Source: Flabesymbios commensalis (lineage: Eukaryota > Annelida > Polychaeta > Terebellida > Flabelligeridae). From it: DNA of 64,000 nt. Below are positions 1 through 11,999 of this stretch, piece by piece. The notes below the pieces were generated by a model. That model was not told the DNA's origin, made no database searches, and saw only the letters and a program-made list of their open reading frames with translations. The position numbers and the translations under genes are program-made. Within the stretch, counting starts at the first letter, position 1; each line of letters opens with the position of its first letter. The DNA lies in NCBI GenBank assembly GCA_964017125.1, contig OZ024907.1:17964176-18028175 (forward strand), written 5' to 3'.

Positions 1-165
1 CCTCTGACCTTTTTGACGAAAAAACGTCGACGACGAAAACAGTAAATTCGAATGGGCCTATTCATGACTGGAACAGAATCAAACCAACTCTTGTTGACAG
101 TTCACGGTAATATAAAATGTGAATCCGAGTTTGGTATTCACATAATAATTGAATGTACACTCTTC
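1..165. other. Unassigned flank
   Basis: I see no gene here. A stretch near 30-60 (CGACGAAAACAG ... GAATGGGCCTAT) resembles 36,630-36,662, so it is probably part of a dispersed repeat. Confidence 0.4.
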
Positions 166-345
166 AGTCACCAGGCGTAGTAGTGTAGGACCTTATGTAA
201 AGGTGATGTTTTTTTTGCTCAAGATTGATTTTTTGATTTAAACCATTGGAGTGGAGTCTACTGATTAACAATTCCATTGGTAACAATTTTTATTCCAACT
301 TTTAGCTTCGGAATTCAAACTTCAAAATGGCCGCCATTTTAGCGC
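166..345 (+). repeat. Left inverted repeat flanking PIN-CXC relic 1
   Basis: Read inward, this segment matches the reverse complement of 4,890-5,083. Shared blocks in the same order are GGYGTAG, TAGTGTAGG, TTATGT, CAAGATTGATTTTTTG, GGAGT and AATCCATTGGT/CCATTGGT, then a TTCAAAATGGCCGCC-type motif. Divergence is high, so exact ends and any target-site duplication could not be fixed. The pair brackets relic 1. Confidence 0.55.
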
Positions 346-619
346 TAAAAAATACCATATTTCAATGATGCATCTTACCTATGATCATTAGAATTGTATT
401 TTTATGGCAAAAACTCATGAATAGAGCTTATTAGATTGGTAGGTCATATTGTGTGTTTCTGGTGATGTAGTTTAGTTAGATGTACAGCGTAATTTTTTAC
501 AGCGTAAGTTTTTGTGAGGAAAAAATGCATAATTTAGGTGCAATCGTAATTTCAGCATGCCGACGACCGCCAATTACATTATCTGCCAAAACGTGCAGGT
601 TAAACTGGCTCTTCTCTTT

Positions 620-3600
620 TCCGCAGCAGAAATGAAACGCCACCTGCTATAGGACTTTCTCTGCACAGTCACCACATGCACCGCAGCCGGACAGATATAA
701 ATTTGTTGAATGCAGCCAATGTCGGTGTATCATATAACCGTGTCAATGTGATAGCAACAAATCTAGCCAACAATTCCATGAAAATCATGCAAAAGCATAA
801 TGGTAAATACATACAACCTCAAATCATCAAAGGTATTCCTGGGCGAGGTTCTGCAGATAATGTGGACATGAGAGCTGATACTCCAGATGGACAACAAGAA
901 ACTGCTGTTTCAGCGTACCAACGTCTATTACCTGATGCTCTCTCAAACACTAATGATGAACAATTTTCTGATTCCACATTATGAAAAACTATAAAATGGG
1001 GAAACACCAGGTTAATGTTACAAATGCACAGCAACAAGATTAATTGTGGCTGCTATCAAGACAGTGGTGATGATCAATGTCTAGGACAGTCTGATAGTGA
1101 CACATGATCAGTAACGAGTTACATACTGGAGAGGAAAGACCATCTCTGGATCAGCTTATACCAGCGTGGCGGGCCAACAATTCTGAAATACACTCAGAGG
1201 AACAACACAAAACTTTGGATAACAGCCATACCCTACCTATATTAAATGCTCCAGCTCATAAGTGGGGAACCCTGTCAACTGTTCTAGAAAATGTGTACAG
1301 ATTGGATACCATCACATGCCCTGATGATCCGAGTCCTGTAATGATAACTTTAGATAGAGACCTTTACAAGATGGATTTGAAGCTTGAGTATATCACTGAT
1401 AAATACAAGGATAAATGGTGGCTGCTACCTTTCCACACTAGCTTCTGTACAATCCGCTGTTTTGGAAAGACAATTGAACATAGTGGGCTGGATGAAACAT
1501 GGGTTATATCTGGTCTGTATAGTCAAGTAACTGTTAACCAAATAATCTATTGGAGACACTAAAATCGAACAGTTACAGCACATAAAGTAACATTGCAGGC
1601 TTTGTTTGATCTGTGAATCGAGGCTTTCTTTCACTAAAACCCTCAGGTACAACATGCTACAAATAGTAGCTTAGATAAGATGACAGATGCATTTAAACTC
1701 TCAGATGATACAAATAAACAGGGTGCTATCCAGAAAGCCATTCAAGATATGTTGGTAAACATTGAAAGTATGAATCTTCTGGAACAGTTGATAGATTTTG
1801 ATAAGAGAAAAGAAACGTCTCCAATATACACACATCTTCGAGTTTACATGAGAAAATTTTTGTCACTCTTGAACTTTCGCCGTGCAGTCAAATCAGAATT
1901 TTTTTCTCTTAATCTAGCTTTTTCAGAAAATCTAGCAACGTATTTCTGTGCATACAACAGACTTGATTATGCACAAAATATTTTGGAATTTACTGCAAAA
2001 GCGTTCTCAGCACGTGAGACCCATCCTGATATATGGTAAAGACTTGAATCTGGCGAATTTTCTGTGACAAAGAGCACCATTCCATTCACTAGCATTGGGA
2101 CAGATCAGGCCCAGGAGCATGACAATAACACTTTCAAGGAAGAGGGAGGAGTACAAGGCATCACAAATAAGCAATCCACTATACTCAAGTATTGCCTGGC
2201 GGAACCTCATCTGGGAAGACTTGCATCCTTCTAAACATCATCATTTGTCATCTATTCATACCACACGTCAAGAAAACAATGTCCAGGCTCTGAAGGCAGT
2301 CCTCAAGCCATACAATCTATTTTGTGATGACGGGAAGCAATTATTTAATTTCGCAAAGAAACAGAGTTAAGTATACTGAATATGGAGAAACGTGGGAACG
2401 GTGAGAAATACTCTTGTTAATGAGAGTATATGCAGTAGTGTACTCAATGGTATCCAATGAAAAAAGTTAAGCTATTGAATTTGGATAACATATGCAAAAA
2501 AAACAAACTGAAATCAAGCGCAGAAGAAGTACAGCTGAAATCAACAAATGCTCTATTTTCCAGGTTATTAGTTATAGGGTTGTCTGAGCGTTATATTGAC
2601 CTACAAAACACTATTTCTGATTATGAATTCTGCGCTATTAATCCTGTTCTCATGAAACCAGATGGCACTCTGTTATCATGCACTGACAAAAGTGAACTTG
2701 TCCAAGCATTGGATGCGCTTGTAGTGTGATGTGCAGCAAGCGCAAGGCTCGAGATGAAATTCATAATTATAGATGGCATGGCTGTCGTACAAGCTACCAT
2801 ACATACTGGAAAGTTTGGAACTTGCAAGGATCTTGGCCAGGCTTTCAGTAAAAGCATTGATCGCTATGCAGAAAATTATGTGAGCACACGAGTCATCTTT
2901 GACAATTATCTTTGAAGAGTACACTAAGATAATTCGTCAGCTGAGAACCATAAGCTGCTCAATTAACATAAGGGATCCTTTCATTTCTAATACTATGGGA
3001 GCCATAACCAGCTCAATTGATTTATCCATCCCTTTTATCTATGCCTTTTTAACTTCAACATCAGCAAACATAATGGGATGAATTAATTTGATACCACGTG
3101 TTAATATTTATCTTAAATATATTAAAACCTGCTCAATTGATTGATATATTAGTATATTATTATTATTGGAGATTTTAATAAAATTACCTAATTTTATGTG
3201 GAAGATTAAGCAAAAAAGACTGTGATGGCACAAACCTTGTGTTTTGCTGAGTCATGGTGTCTTTAGCAGCTTATGGTTCTAAGGTAATCATAATCAGGAG
3301 AAGATTTGATTGTAAACAATGATTCTACACCGATAAAAAACAAAAGTTCTTGTCAAGCAGAAAAACAAAAGACGCATTGACTATTTTCTTGGCTGAGAAG
3401 GTGATCACGTTGTGCAAAAAACATGTCACTGCTACCCGTAAAAGTATTATGACGAATTCTGAGCAAGTGCCATCAACAGGTATTAGTTCACACGAAGAAG
3501 CTGACACCATAATGATGATTCACGTTTTGGAAATTGTACAAACAAAGAAGGTAAACGTGGTCTACTTTTATACACAAGACACAAATTGGTGGGTGTTAAT

Positions 3601-4290
3601 CCTTCGTAGACTTCCAGTACTAGGGTTACTCTCAGCAATAGTTACTGGAACCAGTATAAATCGCCGGACAGTAGTGCTCCAACCAATATATGAAAAGCTG
3701 GGTCCGGAAATTTGTTATGCATTACCTGGCTTTCATTCAATAACAGGTGCAGATATTACAGGTAGAATTCATGGCGTAGGTTTTTTAAGTGTTACTGAAG
3801 TGTCCACCTTCTGTACTTACAGCTTTGACTCAACTTGGTAGTGATAGCATACCACCACCCGAAGTCATATCAGGTTGTGAACAATTTCTGTGTATGGTTA
3901 TCAGCTCTAAAACTGTCGCATCTATGTCTCCAGCAACACTGAGATGGAGAAAAATTCAGAAACCTACTTCGCGTCAAAATGTCCACATGCTACTACCAAA
4001 AGCTGGAACATTGCTCCAGCATATCTACAGAGCACATCTCCAAGCATACATCTGGGCACATGACAAGGTTTTGCACCCATCCGTTCCTGATCCCTGTGAG
4101 CTAGGTTGGGTCAAACAGGATGGTCGATATCGGCCGATTTTGTCAGTCGTAGAGTTACTCAAATGAAAAACTGCGGGGTGAGTCTCTGCTCCAGAAGGTG
4201 TACATGTAGGCAGAATAATTTGCCATGTACCAACGTGTGTAAATGTGAAGCAAACGAACAATATATGAATACACACACACATGCGCAGAT
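620..4290 (+). pseudogene. PIN/XPG-like nuclease plus CXC protein relic, copy 1 (Academ-like transposase candidate)
   Basis: Conserved blocks of a large invertebrate protein family lie in order but in changing frames. 640-984 holds the GLSLHSHHMHRSRTD and ADNVD...DTPDG blocks. 1,104-1,620 includes an FHTSFCTI...SGLDETW block and a later NRTVTAHK block. 1,680-2,230 is the helical block ending ETHPDIW, which continues in another frame as LESGEFSVTKSTIPF. At 2,754-2,915 IIIDGMAVVQ is the probable first acidic residue of the PIN fold. 3,350-3,790 carries SSHEEADT, then TQDTNWWVLIL where relatives have DTDV, and the XPG-like GFHSITGADITGRIHG. 3,789-4,166 is the C-terminal linker and about 4,166-4,250 the CXC cluster (CSRRCTCRQNNLPCTNVCKC). 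About 2,930-3,340 interrupts the PIN domain with unrelated AT-rich sequence. Several frameshifts and stops make it nonfunctional. The family assignment is from memory of protein patterns; the Academ label is an inference. Confidence 0.6.
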
Positions 4291-4860
4291 AGAGGATTAA
4301 GGTACTCAATAAATCTAGACAATAATAAGCCATACACGTTATCTTTCCAAGCAGCTAAATGTGAACTTGGTGAAGGAAATAGTCATTGAAATATTACTCA
4401 CAACACAAAAACTTGTTTCATGTCATTGGTATTTGATAATTAGCTACTTAAATTTTCTATCAAACGAGTTATACAGTGGCAAAAATGATTAGGTATCACG
4501 ATAAAAAGATTTTGCTGGAATTTTTAAATCTCAACACTTTATGCTGAAATTATGACAATAATCGTATTAAATCTTTCGGTTAGTAGATTAAATGAATAAC
4601 ACATTTTGAAAATATGACATGCAACAGATCTGAATAATGATTTAAAAAAAACCTTGGCCTTTAATTTGATAAATAGGGTCTATAAGTAGTTATCTCACAC
4701 TTGAAATGTTGCATGCTCGCTACCGCAATACAATTTCGATTAGATAATTTTAAGGTAAAAGGGTTAAAATAATTTTACACTGGATTGGGCAAATGATAAA
4801 AAAGTCATGCGGACTATATGTCATATTTCTATTTTACAATTAGTAACATTTTCCATCCAC

Positions 4861-5085
4861 AAATGTCTTGAGATATAATGAACAAAAAACATTAAACAAT
4901 GGCGGCAATTTTGAAATTCAAAATGGCGACCGTAATAATGTTTTAAAAAAATGCCACCAATGGATTTTGTGTACTCCGGTATGTATTCTACCCGATGGAA
5001 CCAAAAAATCAATCTTGGGCAAATTTTACATCAAGGCCTATTAATGATCTGACATAACCGCCTACACTATAGTCTACACCAACCA
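4861..5085 (-). repeat. Right inverted repeat flanking PIN-CXC relic 1
   Basis: Reverse-complement partner of 166-345. It contains two ATGGCGRC/TTTGAAATTCAAAA motifs in opposite orientation to the left copy and the CAAAAAATCAATCTTG block. 4,300-4,860, between the CXC end and this repeat, has no recognisable gene and is presumably 3' untranslated or element-internal sequence. Confidence 0.55.
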
Positions 5086-6284
5086 AGTGCCAACATTGTT
5101 GTGTTGGATATGCCTAATATACATGTAGAGTCTATACATGTATGACTGTGAACCAGGGCAATGTATGATGGCTCGGGGGTGTGCCCCCCCCCCCCCTCCT
5201 CTGGATTCGCGCCAGCCTAGAGGTCTAGGCCTAGTTCCTGGCCCGCGAGCGAGGGCCTAGAATCCAACCTTAACGGAAGTCAACATTTTCATATCGTGAC
5301 TTGCATTTTTCACATACTGATCAAAGGCACCAGCGCGCAAATCTCCGCGCTGGTCAAAAACAAACGGCGATTACGACGCTGTTTTGACAGTAAAAATCCG
5401 TTGAAGTAAAAAAATAAGTTGCTTGGATGCACAGAAGTTAAATGCCTTTGTGTCATTGACAAATCTTGCGTATTTTTTGTGTAATGAGCAGATTGTGAAA
5501 TGTTGCTTTTAAGTACAGGAGTATGGATGGGCATGTGACCCTAATTTGCTCTGGCCTGCCCAGCATGCAATAGGTCAGGGATGGGACTAGATCTGCGCAT
5601 GATATTTGCAATATACACAGCATAACACACAATTTCCAAACGGGTGTGTAAAGCAAACGATGTTTTGCCGTATATATAAACTGTGATAAACCCTACAATA
5701 TCCATAATAATGACATCTGAAGTGACGATATTTTCAATCGACAGTGCAGTAGCACGTGGGCATTGTGTTCATGACATGCAGGGTGATTACATAGTGCATG
5801 ACCCAGTCGCGTGATCACTGCTGCGCAGACTGTGATTGGCTGAGACAGTGGTGACGTCATAATGTGTATGCCATCTCAGGCAGCAGTTCTCGAAGTAAAT
5901 TATTTATTTCACGCAGAATCCGCCAGAAAGTATTTCAAAAAATACCTCCAGCACCTTCCGTGGAGATTGAATAGGGGCTCCCTTAGCCCCCCCCCAAAAA
6001 AAGATGTAAACATTTTACACACGACACCACATGACTTCTTGTGCTTGCCAAGGCTCATTTACATAATATATGCTTAGTCATGATGACATGAGGGTCTTTC
6101 CTACTAACCTCTTTCCTTTTACATAAATCCTATTTCTTTAGTCTATAGGCCTAGATAAAAAGACATGTAATAGCCATGTAATAGTCCTTGGCCAAATCCT
6201 GAAGCTTTAAACACAGCATTGCAACCAGAACATTTACAACATGTACAAAGTCCTACAGCCTACACTACAGACAGTATTACAGAT
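5086..6284. other. Unassigned, no gene seen
   Basis: This stretch holds a C14 homopolymer near 5,180, a C9 run near 5,987 and several AGGCCTA palindromes, but no domain, no credible spliced reading frame and no recognised repeat family. Short open frames look random. Confidence 0.4.
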
Positions 6285-6394
6285 CCCAGCAGGCACGGGA
6301 CGTTGAACCAATGTTGGTTTATTGTTGGGCCAGCATCGCAGACAATGGGCTAACGCTAAGCCAACATTGGTTCAATGTGTCGTATTTGCTGGGA
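6285..6394. mobile_element. Palindromic MITE copy
   Basis: The ends are CCCAGCAGGCACGGGAC and its inverted partner GTGTCGTATTTGCTGGG. Inner arms CCAATGTTGG / CCAACATTGG surround a core near GCATCGCAGAC. It belongs to the same family as 14,973, 22,813 and 63,654. Confidence 0.75.
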
Positions 6395-7638
6395 GGGGGG
6401 TACACATGATGTAGATTGACCTGAAAGTGACCCTCTGAACTAGGTCAACTATAAATAACAACGACGGACTACTTCACGATATCAACAACAAGACTTGCCA
6501 TGCTGTCACAAAATTGCACCAATTTTTCAGGGATGTTAGGGGAAGATGAAAAAATAAAAAATTTAAAGAGCAACCAAGCAGTTGGAAAAAGGCTACTCCC
6601 AGGATCTGGTGAAACAGACTGTAATGATGGGAGGGCGGAAAAAAACAAAAAAAAAACATCGAACCTTTTTTTGGAAAAGTTAATGAGGGCAGCCAAATAA
6701 AAAAAAAATTGACCTAAATAAAAAAGCATAGCTGGAGAAATGTTTGTTTTTGCTAGAGAAATGTTTGTTTTTTCGAAATGTTTGGTAATGCCCGGCCTAA
6801 ATCTAAGGCCCGACTTATAATAAATCTAAGGCCCGCCCTCATCTAAAACAGAGGAAAAAAACATAGTGGCCTATTGTATACTACATTATATTTCTTTGGA
6901 TCAGTCATATGCTTTGTAGTTAACACTTTTGTTGCATAATGATCCTGAAGGTCAGCCCAAGCTCTGCTACAGCCCTGAGTGCCGTCAGGCTCTAGTTACA
7001 TTGCGTACCCCACAGGCAAATAAAACACTTGAAAAAATAATTAGCTTTTATTTATTGGCCATCACAGAAGTGAAGGCTACAAAAATTAGTCTATAGACTC
7101 ATTCTGTTGTTCCTCTCCACGGAAATCTTTAGTAAAAGGCGAAAGATTTATGCGTGGTTTGAAGAGAAACCAGAGTGACGAGAATTCAGGTGACGTGACG
7201 CGCCTAGCAGGGACAGTGCAGCCAAAATAAGCTTCAGCAAGTGAAAGTATTAAACTCAAATTGTTATTGTTTAATTATTAGCCATAGAAGGCGAAACAAT
7301 AATGACAAACATATTTAATTCATGTTTTTAAATTGTAAATTCAGCTACTTTTGCTTTAATCTGCAAATGTCAAGGAAATAATCGATAAATAACGCCAGCA
7401 AAGACCGAGATGGTTTGGAGATGTTTTATCAACAACACTAGAGATCCCTGGTGATTGAGTGAGAACTAGTGCCCAAGGTCTCACACAAGTAATTAAAGTC
7501 CCATTGACTTGCATGTATTATCGCCCATACGCTATCTATTAAATCGACTAGCATTTTATCCATGAAAAGGTTATATATTGTGAATTCAATTTTTTTTTAT
7601 TTACATGGGGGTACGCCACCATCATTTTTTTTTATTTA
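6395..7638. other. Unassigned, no gene seen
   Basis: AT-rich sequence with T/A runs. I find no conserved domain or recognisable repeat family apart from AGGCCCG-type short motifs at 6,790-6,840. Confidence 0.4.
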
Positions 7639-7641
7639 CAG

Positions 7642-7769
7642 CTGAAGTCAGTGATTACCTTGATCTTCAGAGGTCTGTATTTGCCATTGTCAATGATTCA
7701 CATGGTTTAGAGAGAGCACGTACAGTTCTGGACATGGAGAGATCGAGGTTGTCATCCGGTCCCTCATAA
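7642..7769 (+). CDS. Possible terminal coding exon of unknown gene
   Basis: A good acceptor (T-rich tract, TTTACAG) precedes 42 open codons ending in TAA: EVSDYLDLQRSVFAIVNDSH, continuing to RLSSGPS. The amino-acid composition is protein-like, with an amphipathic helix. I do not recognise the protein, there is no upstream exon in the preceding 1.2 kb, and no clear poly(A) signal follows. It could equally be a chance frame. Confidence 0.22.
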
Positions 7770-7849
7770 TAATAGGCCTAATTGTGGGCAAATTGCTATA
7801 CGGAATTTGATGTAATTAAATCCAGGTCTGGTCCCCTTCTTAGTATTAG

Positions 7850-7946
7850 CCCAGCAGACGCGAGGCTTCGGCCCAGTGTTGGTGCAGTGTTAGGCCAACG
7901 TCGTAGACGGTGGGCCGGCATTGGTTTGAGGTTTCGTGTTTGTTGG
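7850..7946. mobile_element. Palindromic MITE copy, diverged
   Basis: Starts CCCAGCAGACGCGAGGC and ends GTTTCGTGTTTGTTGG. The core GCCAACGTCGTAGACG is retained, but the arms are more diverged than in other copies. Confidence 0.6.
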
Positions 7947-7979
7947 TAGTTTCAATTATTCTGTACAACAAAGTGCTCC

Positions 7980-8160
7980 AAACTGTTCAAAGGCATGGAG
8001 TATACAGTGCTGCCTATGGTAGTCTACTGTACACTATAAAGAACCCTTGAAGTCATTCGAAATAAGAGTATGGCATAGTCCCGGCTTCGGGCTTCATTCT
8101 GTCGCGATATTGCCATGATTGTGCAGAAAGCGACGAAAAGCAATATTCATATATGTACAA
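7980..8160 (+). repeat. Dispersed repeat, SINE-like body
   Basis: Matches 11,470-11,640 in direct orientation. Shared blocks are CACTATAAAGAA/AAAAT CC, GGCATAGTCCCG and ATTGTGCAGAAAGCGACG followed by AAAGCAATATTC. The 11.3-kb copy has a tRNA-like head upstream; this one does not. Confidence 0.5.
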
Positions 8161-8204
8161 CCAGGTTTACAGCTTATTGTGTATAGTTACTGCTTGTGCA
8201 GGGA

Positions 8205-8300
8205 TACCCTTAAACAAGTTCCCAAGCTCCGGAAACTTTAAGTTCCCAATTTTCAAGTTCCGGGAACTTCAAGTTCCGAAATTCCGAAATAAAAGTTAAC
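8205..8300. repeat. AAGTTCC/GGAACTT cluster
   Basis: At least six AAGTTCC or GGAACTT half-sites sit at 10-15 bp spacing, including the palindrome AAGTTCCGGGAACTT. Related clusters lie at 21,397-21,430 and 28,140-28,206, both attached to retroposon tails. Confidence 0.55.
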
Positions 8301-8372
8301 AAAAAAATGTTTTTTCGTATTTCAACAAAAAACATTTTAGATAGTCTACTGCCTTTTGTCTTTCCACGCATT

Positions 8373-8700
8373 TAGTATGATCATCCTAAAATCCTGTTCT
8401 ATGTGAAACTGGAAAAAATTGATACAAAAGGTGTCTCAACGGATTTAGAGTATTTATAGGCTGTCTGAGCACACAGTAAAATGCTAACAGAATCCATCCA
8501 TGGAATCTATCCGAAATTCAAGATGGCCGCCAAGCGTCCTCACTTTACATAACAAAAAATGACTTATTCACTTTTTGACCCAGAATTATATGTAATAGCA
8601 CATTTCTAATAGATTTCGGGTCAGAAAATCCATTTTTTGACCTAATTCAGTGATTAAACTGAAATCCTTCTTTCTAAACCCAGATGGCCGCCAAAAAAAT
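8373..8700 (+). repeat. Left inverted repeat flanking PIN-CXC relic 2
   Basis: Pairs with the reverse complement of 14,280-14,601. Matching blocks are GATCATCCTAAAAT, GGAAAAAATTGATACAAAAG, TCTCAACGG, AAAATGCTAACAGAATCCA and CAAGATGGCCGCCAAG, then a second weaker unit with GGGTCAGAAAATCCATTT and CAGATGGCCGCCAAAA. It thus contains two units of an ATGGCCGCC repeat. 8,701-9,085 shows nothing recognisable. Confidence 0.65.
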
Positions 8701-11292
8701 GAAAACATTATAGGCTTTTGACTTTCTTCCCCACCGGCTATTATAGATAAAACTTTCTGTTGCTTAAAAAACAATAGGCTAACTTTGTTGTATATATATA
8801 TGATATAGAAATGGTGCTTCTATGTTTCACTCCTATGGACAATAGGGCCTATATTCTCTTAGATACGCAATGGGGGGCAATCAGAAAGTCCCATAGTCAA
8901 GCTAATAGTCCTAGGCCTACATGTGCACCAGGATCAATCTGACCTTGACCCCTAATCCTGTCATGAATTAGCAGTCATGAGGGGAATATGTGACGTCATA
9001 ATATCACCCCATTATATTATCCCATTGTGTGTCTCAACACAAAGATAACCAGTCAAGGGCCTAATCCAGAACAGTCAGTAGGCCTATGCCTGCAAATGAT
9101 TTGGCAGAAGTTTGGCTGAAGTTGCCAAAGAAATCCACTGTGATGGCGACATCAGGTGAGCCAAAATGTGTATTGTGTACTGTAGAACTTTCAGCACAGG
9201 AGTCGTATTGTCAACTCAGAGAAAAGGGAGTAGATGCACTGAATACCGCTGGACGGACAAGGGTATTAAATGAGGTTGGATATACCTATGACAAAATCAA
9301 ATATTCACCTGATAATCCTCAGTATGTGCACAACTCATGTCGCAAGAAACATGTTTACAAAAGCGTTTCAAAGTCAAAAGATAATTGTCAACCAGCGATG
9401 GCTACTAGAAACAAAGACCACGTTCAACTATAAACTTGACTGTTTCTATTGTGGCTGTTTTGTTGACAAAGCTAAAGCCAAAAAATATAGATATGATTCC
9501 ATGCTCAAATGGAGCTCTGTCATGACCCTCAGTGGGCGTGAACAAATCATGAAAAGGTGTAATGATCGTGGTAATGATGATTGGAGCAATGTGGTTCGAT
9601 CTCGCTTGGATTCTTGTAATGATCTTCCAGCAGAAGAGGCGATTTATCACCATGTGTGCAAAAGTCATTTCCAATGTAACAGACGAATCCCTGACCAGTA
9701 CAGCAAGTCTGCTATTTTCAGCTCACCTCCGAAACATGCAGGAAGACCCAAAGATACAGAAAAGCAGGACGCATTCAGAATAGTAACTAAATATTTAGAA
9801 AGGTTTGACGATGAAACAATAACATTAAAAGATTTGCACAAACTTATGGTAGATGAATGGGGTGACAACGAAACAGCATACAGTGAAAAACAAATGAAAA
9901 CTGCACTCGAAAATCAATATGGTGATAATATTTCTATCACAACAGTCGGATCAAAACCAAATGTTGTAACCCTGAGGGAAAATGTGAAAATGATAATCCA
10001 CGAGACACATGTTAAATCACAAAAAGAAGAATCCACTGCACAAGATCTGATTGAAGCAGTTGGGAAAATAATAGGATCCGAAATTAAAGCACAACCTAAA
10101 ATTAAAGAAGAGTACCCGAGCCTTGACGATATGTCTTCACTTAATGCTATGCTGAACTACTTGCCCCCATCATTGAAATCAATCTCTTCTTTCTACTATT
10201 TTTAAATCAAAACATGCAGACCTCCATGTTGCATCTATTGGACAGGCTATTATGCTCGCAACATGTCCACGCTCATTCTTGCCACCCATACTTCTGGGAT
10301 TAGCCATTACAGTTCAACACAAGTATGGTCATCGATCACTGGGGGATTTGCTAAACAAGTTTGGTTTGCCAGCTCGTAGGCCTACACGGAAGCTTCAACA
10401 TTTAGACGTGTAGCAGATGGCACACAAGGGGTTGATCTTGACCTGAACGACAACGTTGATTCCTTTTTACAATGGATTGCTGACAACGTTGATCATGGTA
10501 CCGAAACCCTGGATGGCAACAATACTGTTCACATGATGGGTATAATGGGAACAGTTACTCCTGGTGTTCGCACTAATCACACGTTGAAAAGAAGACGTAT
10601 AAGTGACAATGAGATTCTTGAAATAGGGAAGATCAACATAGTGCACTATCAAATTGATCCAAAATCTGTATACCCAAGAGTTCTTTACACCAGCTTAGGC
10701 AAGTTCACAAGCTCCGACGATGTGGCCAAGATCAACACCCTCCACTCAATATCACGGCACTTCACTTGTGTTCGCCAACCATCATGGTCTGGTCAAATGC
10801 AGATGCTCCAGATAAATACATCCATTCCAGGGCGTTCCTCAGAATATTTTCTCCCAATGCTGGATCTGAAACCCACTGACCCTGTGTGTATTAGATCTAC
10901 ACTGGAATATCTAACTGAACAAGCTCACAAGTATAATACTTCTGCGGTCATAACATTTGATCAACAACTCTGATGGCTGGCGTATATGATCATAGAGTCA
11001 GAACCATCCACACACCCCCTCCATCAAATCGTTTTATTACTTGGGGGTTTCCATGCAGAAGCCGGTTTCCTTGGAACCATAGGATCTACAATGGATGCAG
11101 CTGGCCTCAAAGAAGCCATCACAACTGTCTATGCTGAAGGAAGCGTGGATAGGATGCTGAGCGGTAAAGCAATCTCACGTGCAGCTCGTTCCCACATCCT
11201 GGTTGATAATGCTCTTCTTGCTATCATAACTGCAAGGGCACTTGGTTTACCTGTTCCCCGCATTGATGCTCCTCCTGTTGACGTCTCCTCAG

Positions 11293-11736
11293 GTCTGTAA
11301 ATAGTCAAGCCAACATAACCCTTTTTGCTTGTAGTGTACTGTTATATATGTTGACCCAGCCTCATTCGATCCAGTTGTGGTTCGAGCTGCAGAGGTACTG
11401 GGTTGGAATCCTGGCAGAGATGGATGTTTGTCGTCAAGGTTTTGTTATATAGTGTTTTACACTTTTGCAAGGTCTGCAGTATGCAGCGTTGTCTATGACA
11501 CTATGCACTATAAAAAATCCTTGGGGTCATTCGATAAGAGTAAGGCATAGTCCCGAATTTAGGCCTTCTGCCTTCTGTCATGATATTGTCATAATTGTGC
11601 AGAAAGCGACGTAAAGCAATATTCTCCTACTCACATATTGACCCTATATTTAACGATAACTGTCTACTAGTTCCATTATGTTTCAAATACCATCACCATG
11701 GCTTCACTGCACATATAATATGCGCTGTTTATGCAG
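11293..11736 (+). other. Intron 1 inside PIN-CXC relic 2 (phase 1)
   Basis: Donor TCAG|GTCTGT and acceptor TATGCAG|AT. The reading frame from 10,986 enters with one base of a codon and resumes in frame at 11,737. The intron contains a SINE-like repeat (11,340-11,640). Confidence 0.6.
11340..11640 (+). mobile_element. tRNA-like-headed SINE candidate
   Basis: The head contains GTTCGAGCTGCAGAGGTACT and a B-box-like GGGTTGGAATCC at about 11,399-11,410. The body is shared with 7,980-8,160. It lies in an intron of relic 2, so it is probably younger than that gene copy. No clear target duplication was found. Confidence 0.4.
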
Positions 11737-11835
11737 ATTATGTTGACAATAATAGCACTGGAAAACATGCTGGGGTGTCTTTGAACATAAAGATGGAAGG
11801 TCCAAATGATCAAAGTGATTCCATTGTTAATGAAG
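11737..11835 (+). other. 99-bp exon of PIN-CXC relic 2
   Basis: An uninterrupted frame (YVDNNSTGKHAGVSLNIKME, continuing to SIVNE) has an acceptor before it and donor GAAG|GTATTT after it. It keeps phase 1 at both ends, which supports a real exon. Confidence 0.55.
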
Positions 11836-11999
11836 GTATTTAATTGATATTCTTAATAATGCAGACCATTTCTATGATTTGGTCGTATCTTTTTTGCATT
11901 GTATTTTAGTTCAACATAATCACATACGTGTACAGTAAAAATACGATAGTACACTGTAGTACAGTGCATACATATAGTAACAATCCGGTCCTGTTTCAG
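11836..11999 (+). other. Intron 2 inside PIN-CXC relic 2 (phase 1)
   Basis: 164 bp, donor GTATTT, acceptor TCCTGTTTCAG. Splicing joins VNE to EAYCLLREAERLTT and keeps one frame into the helical block. Confidence 0.6.
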
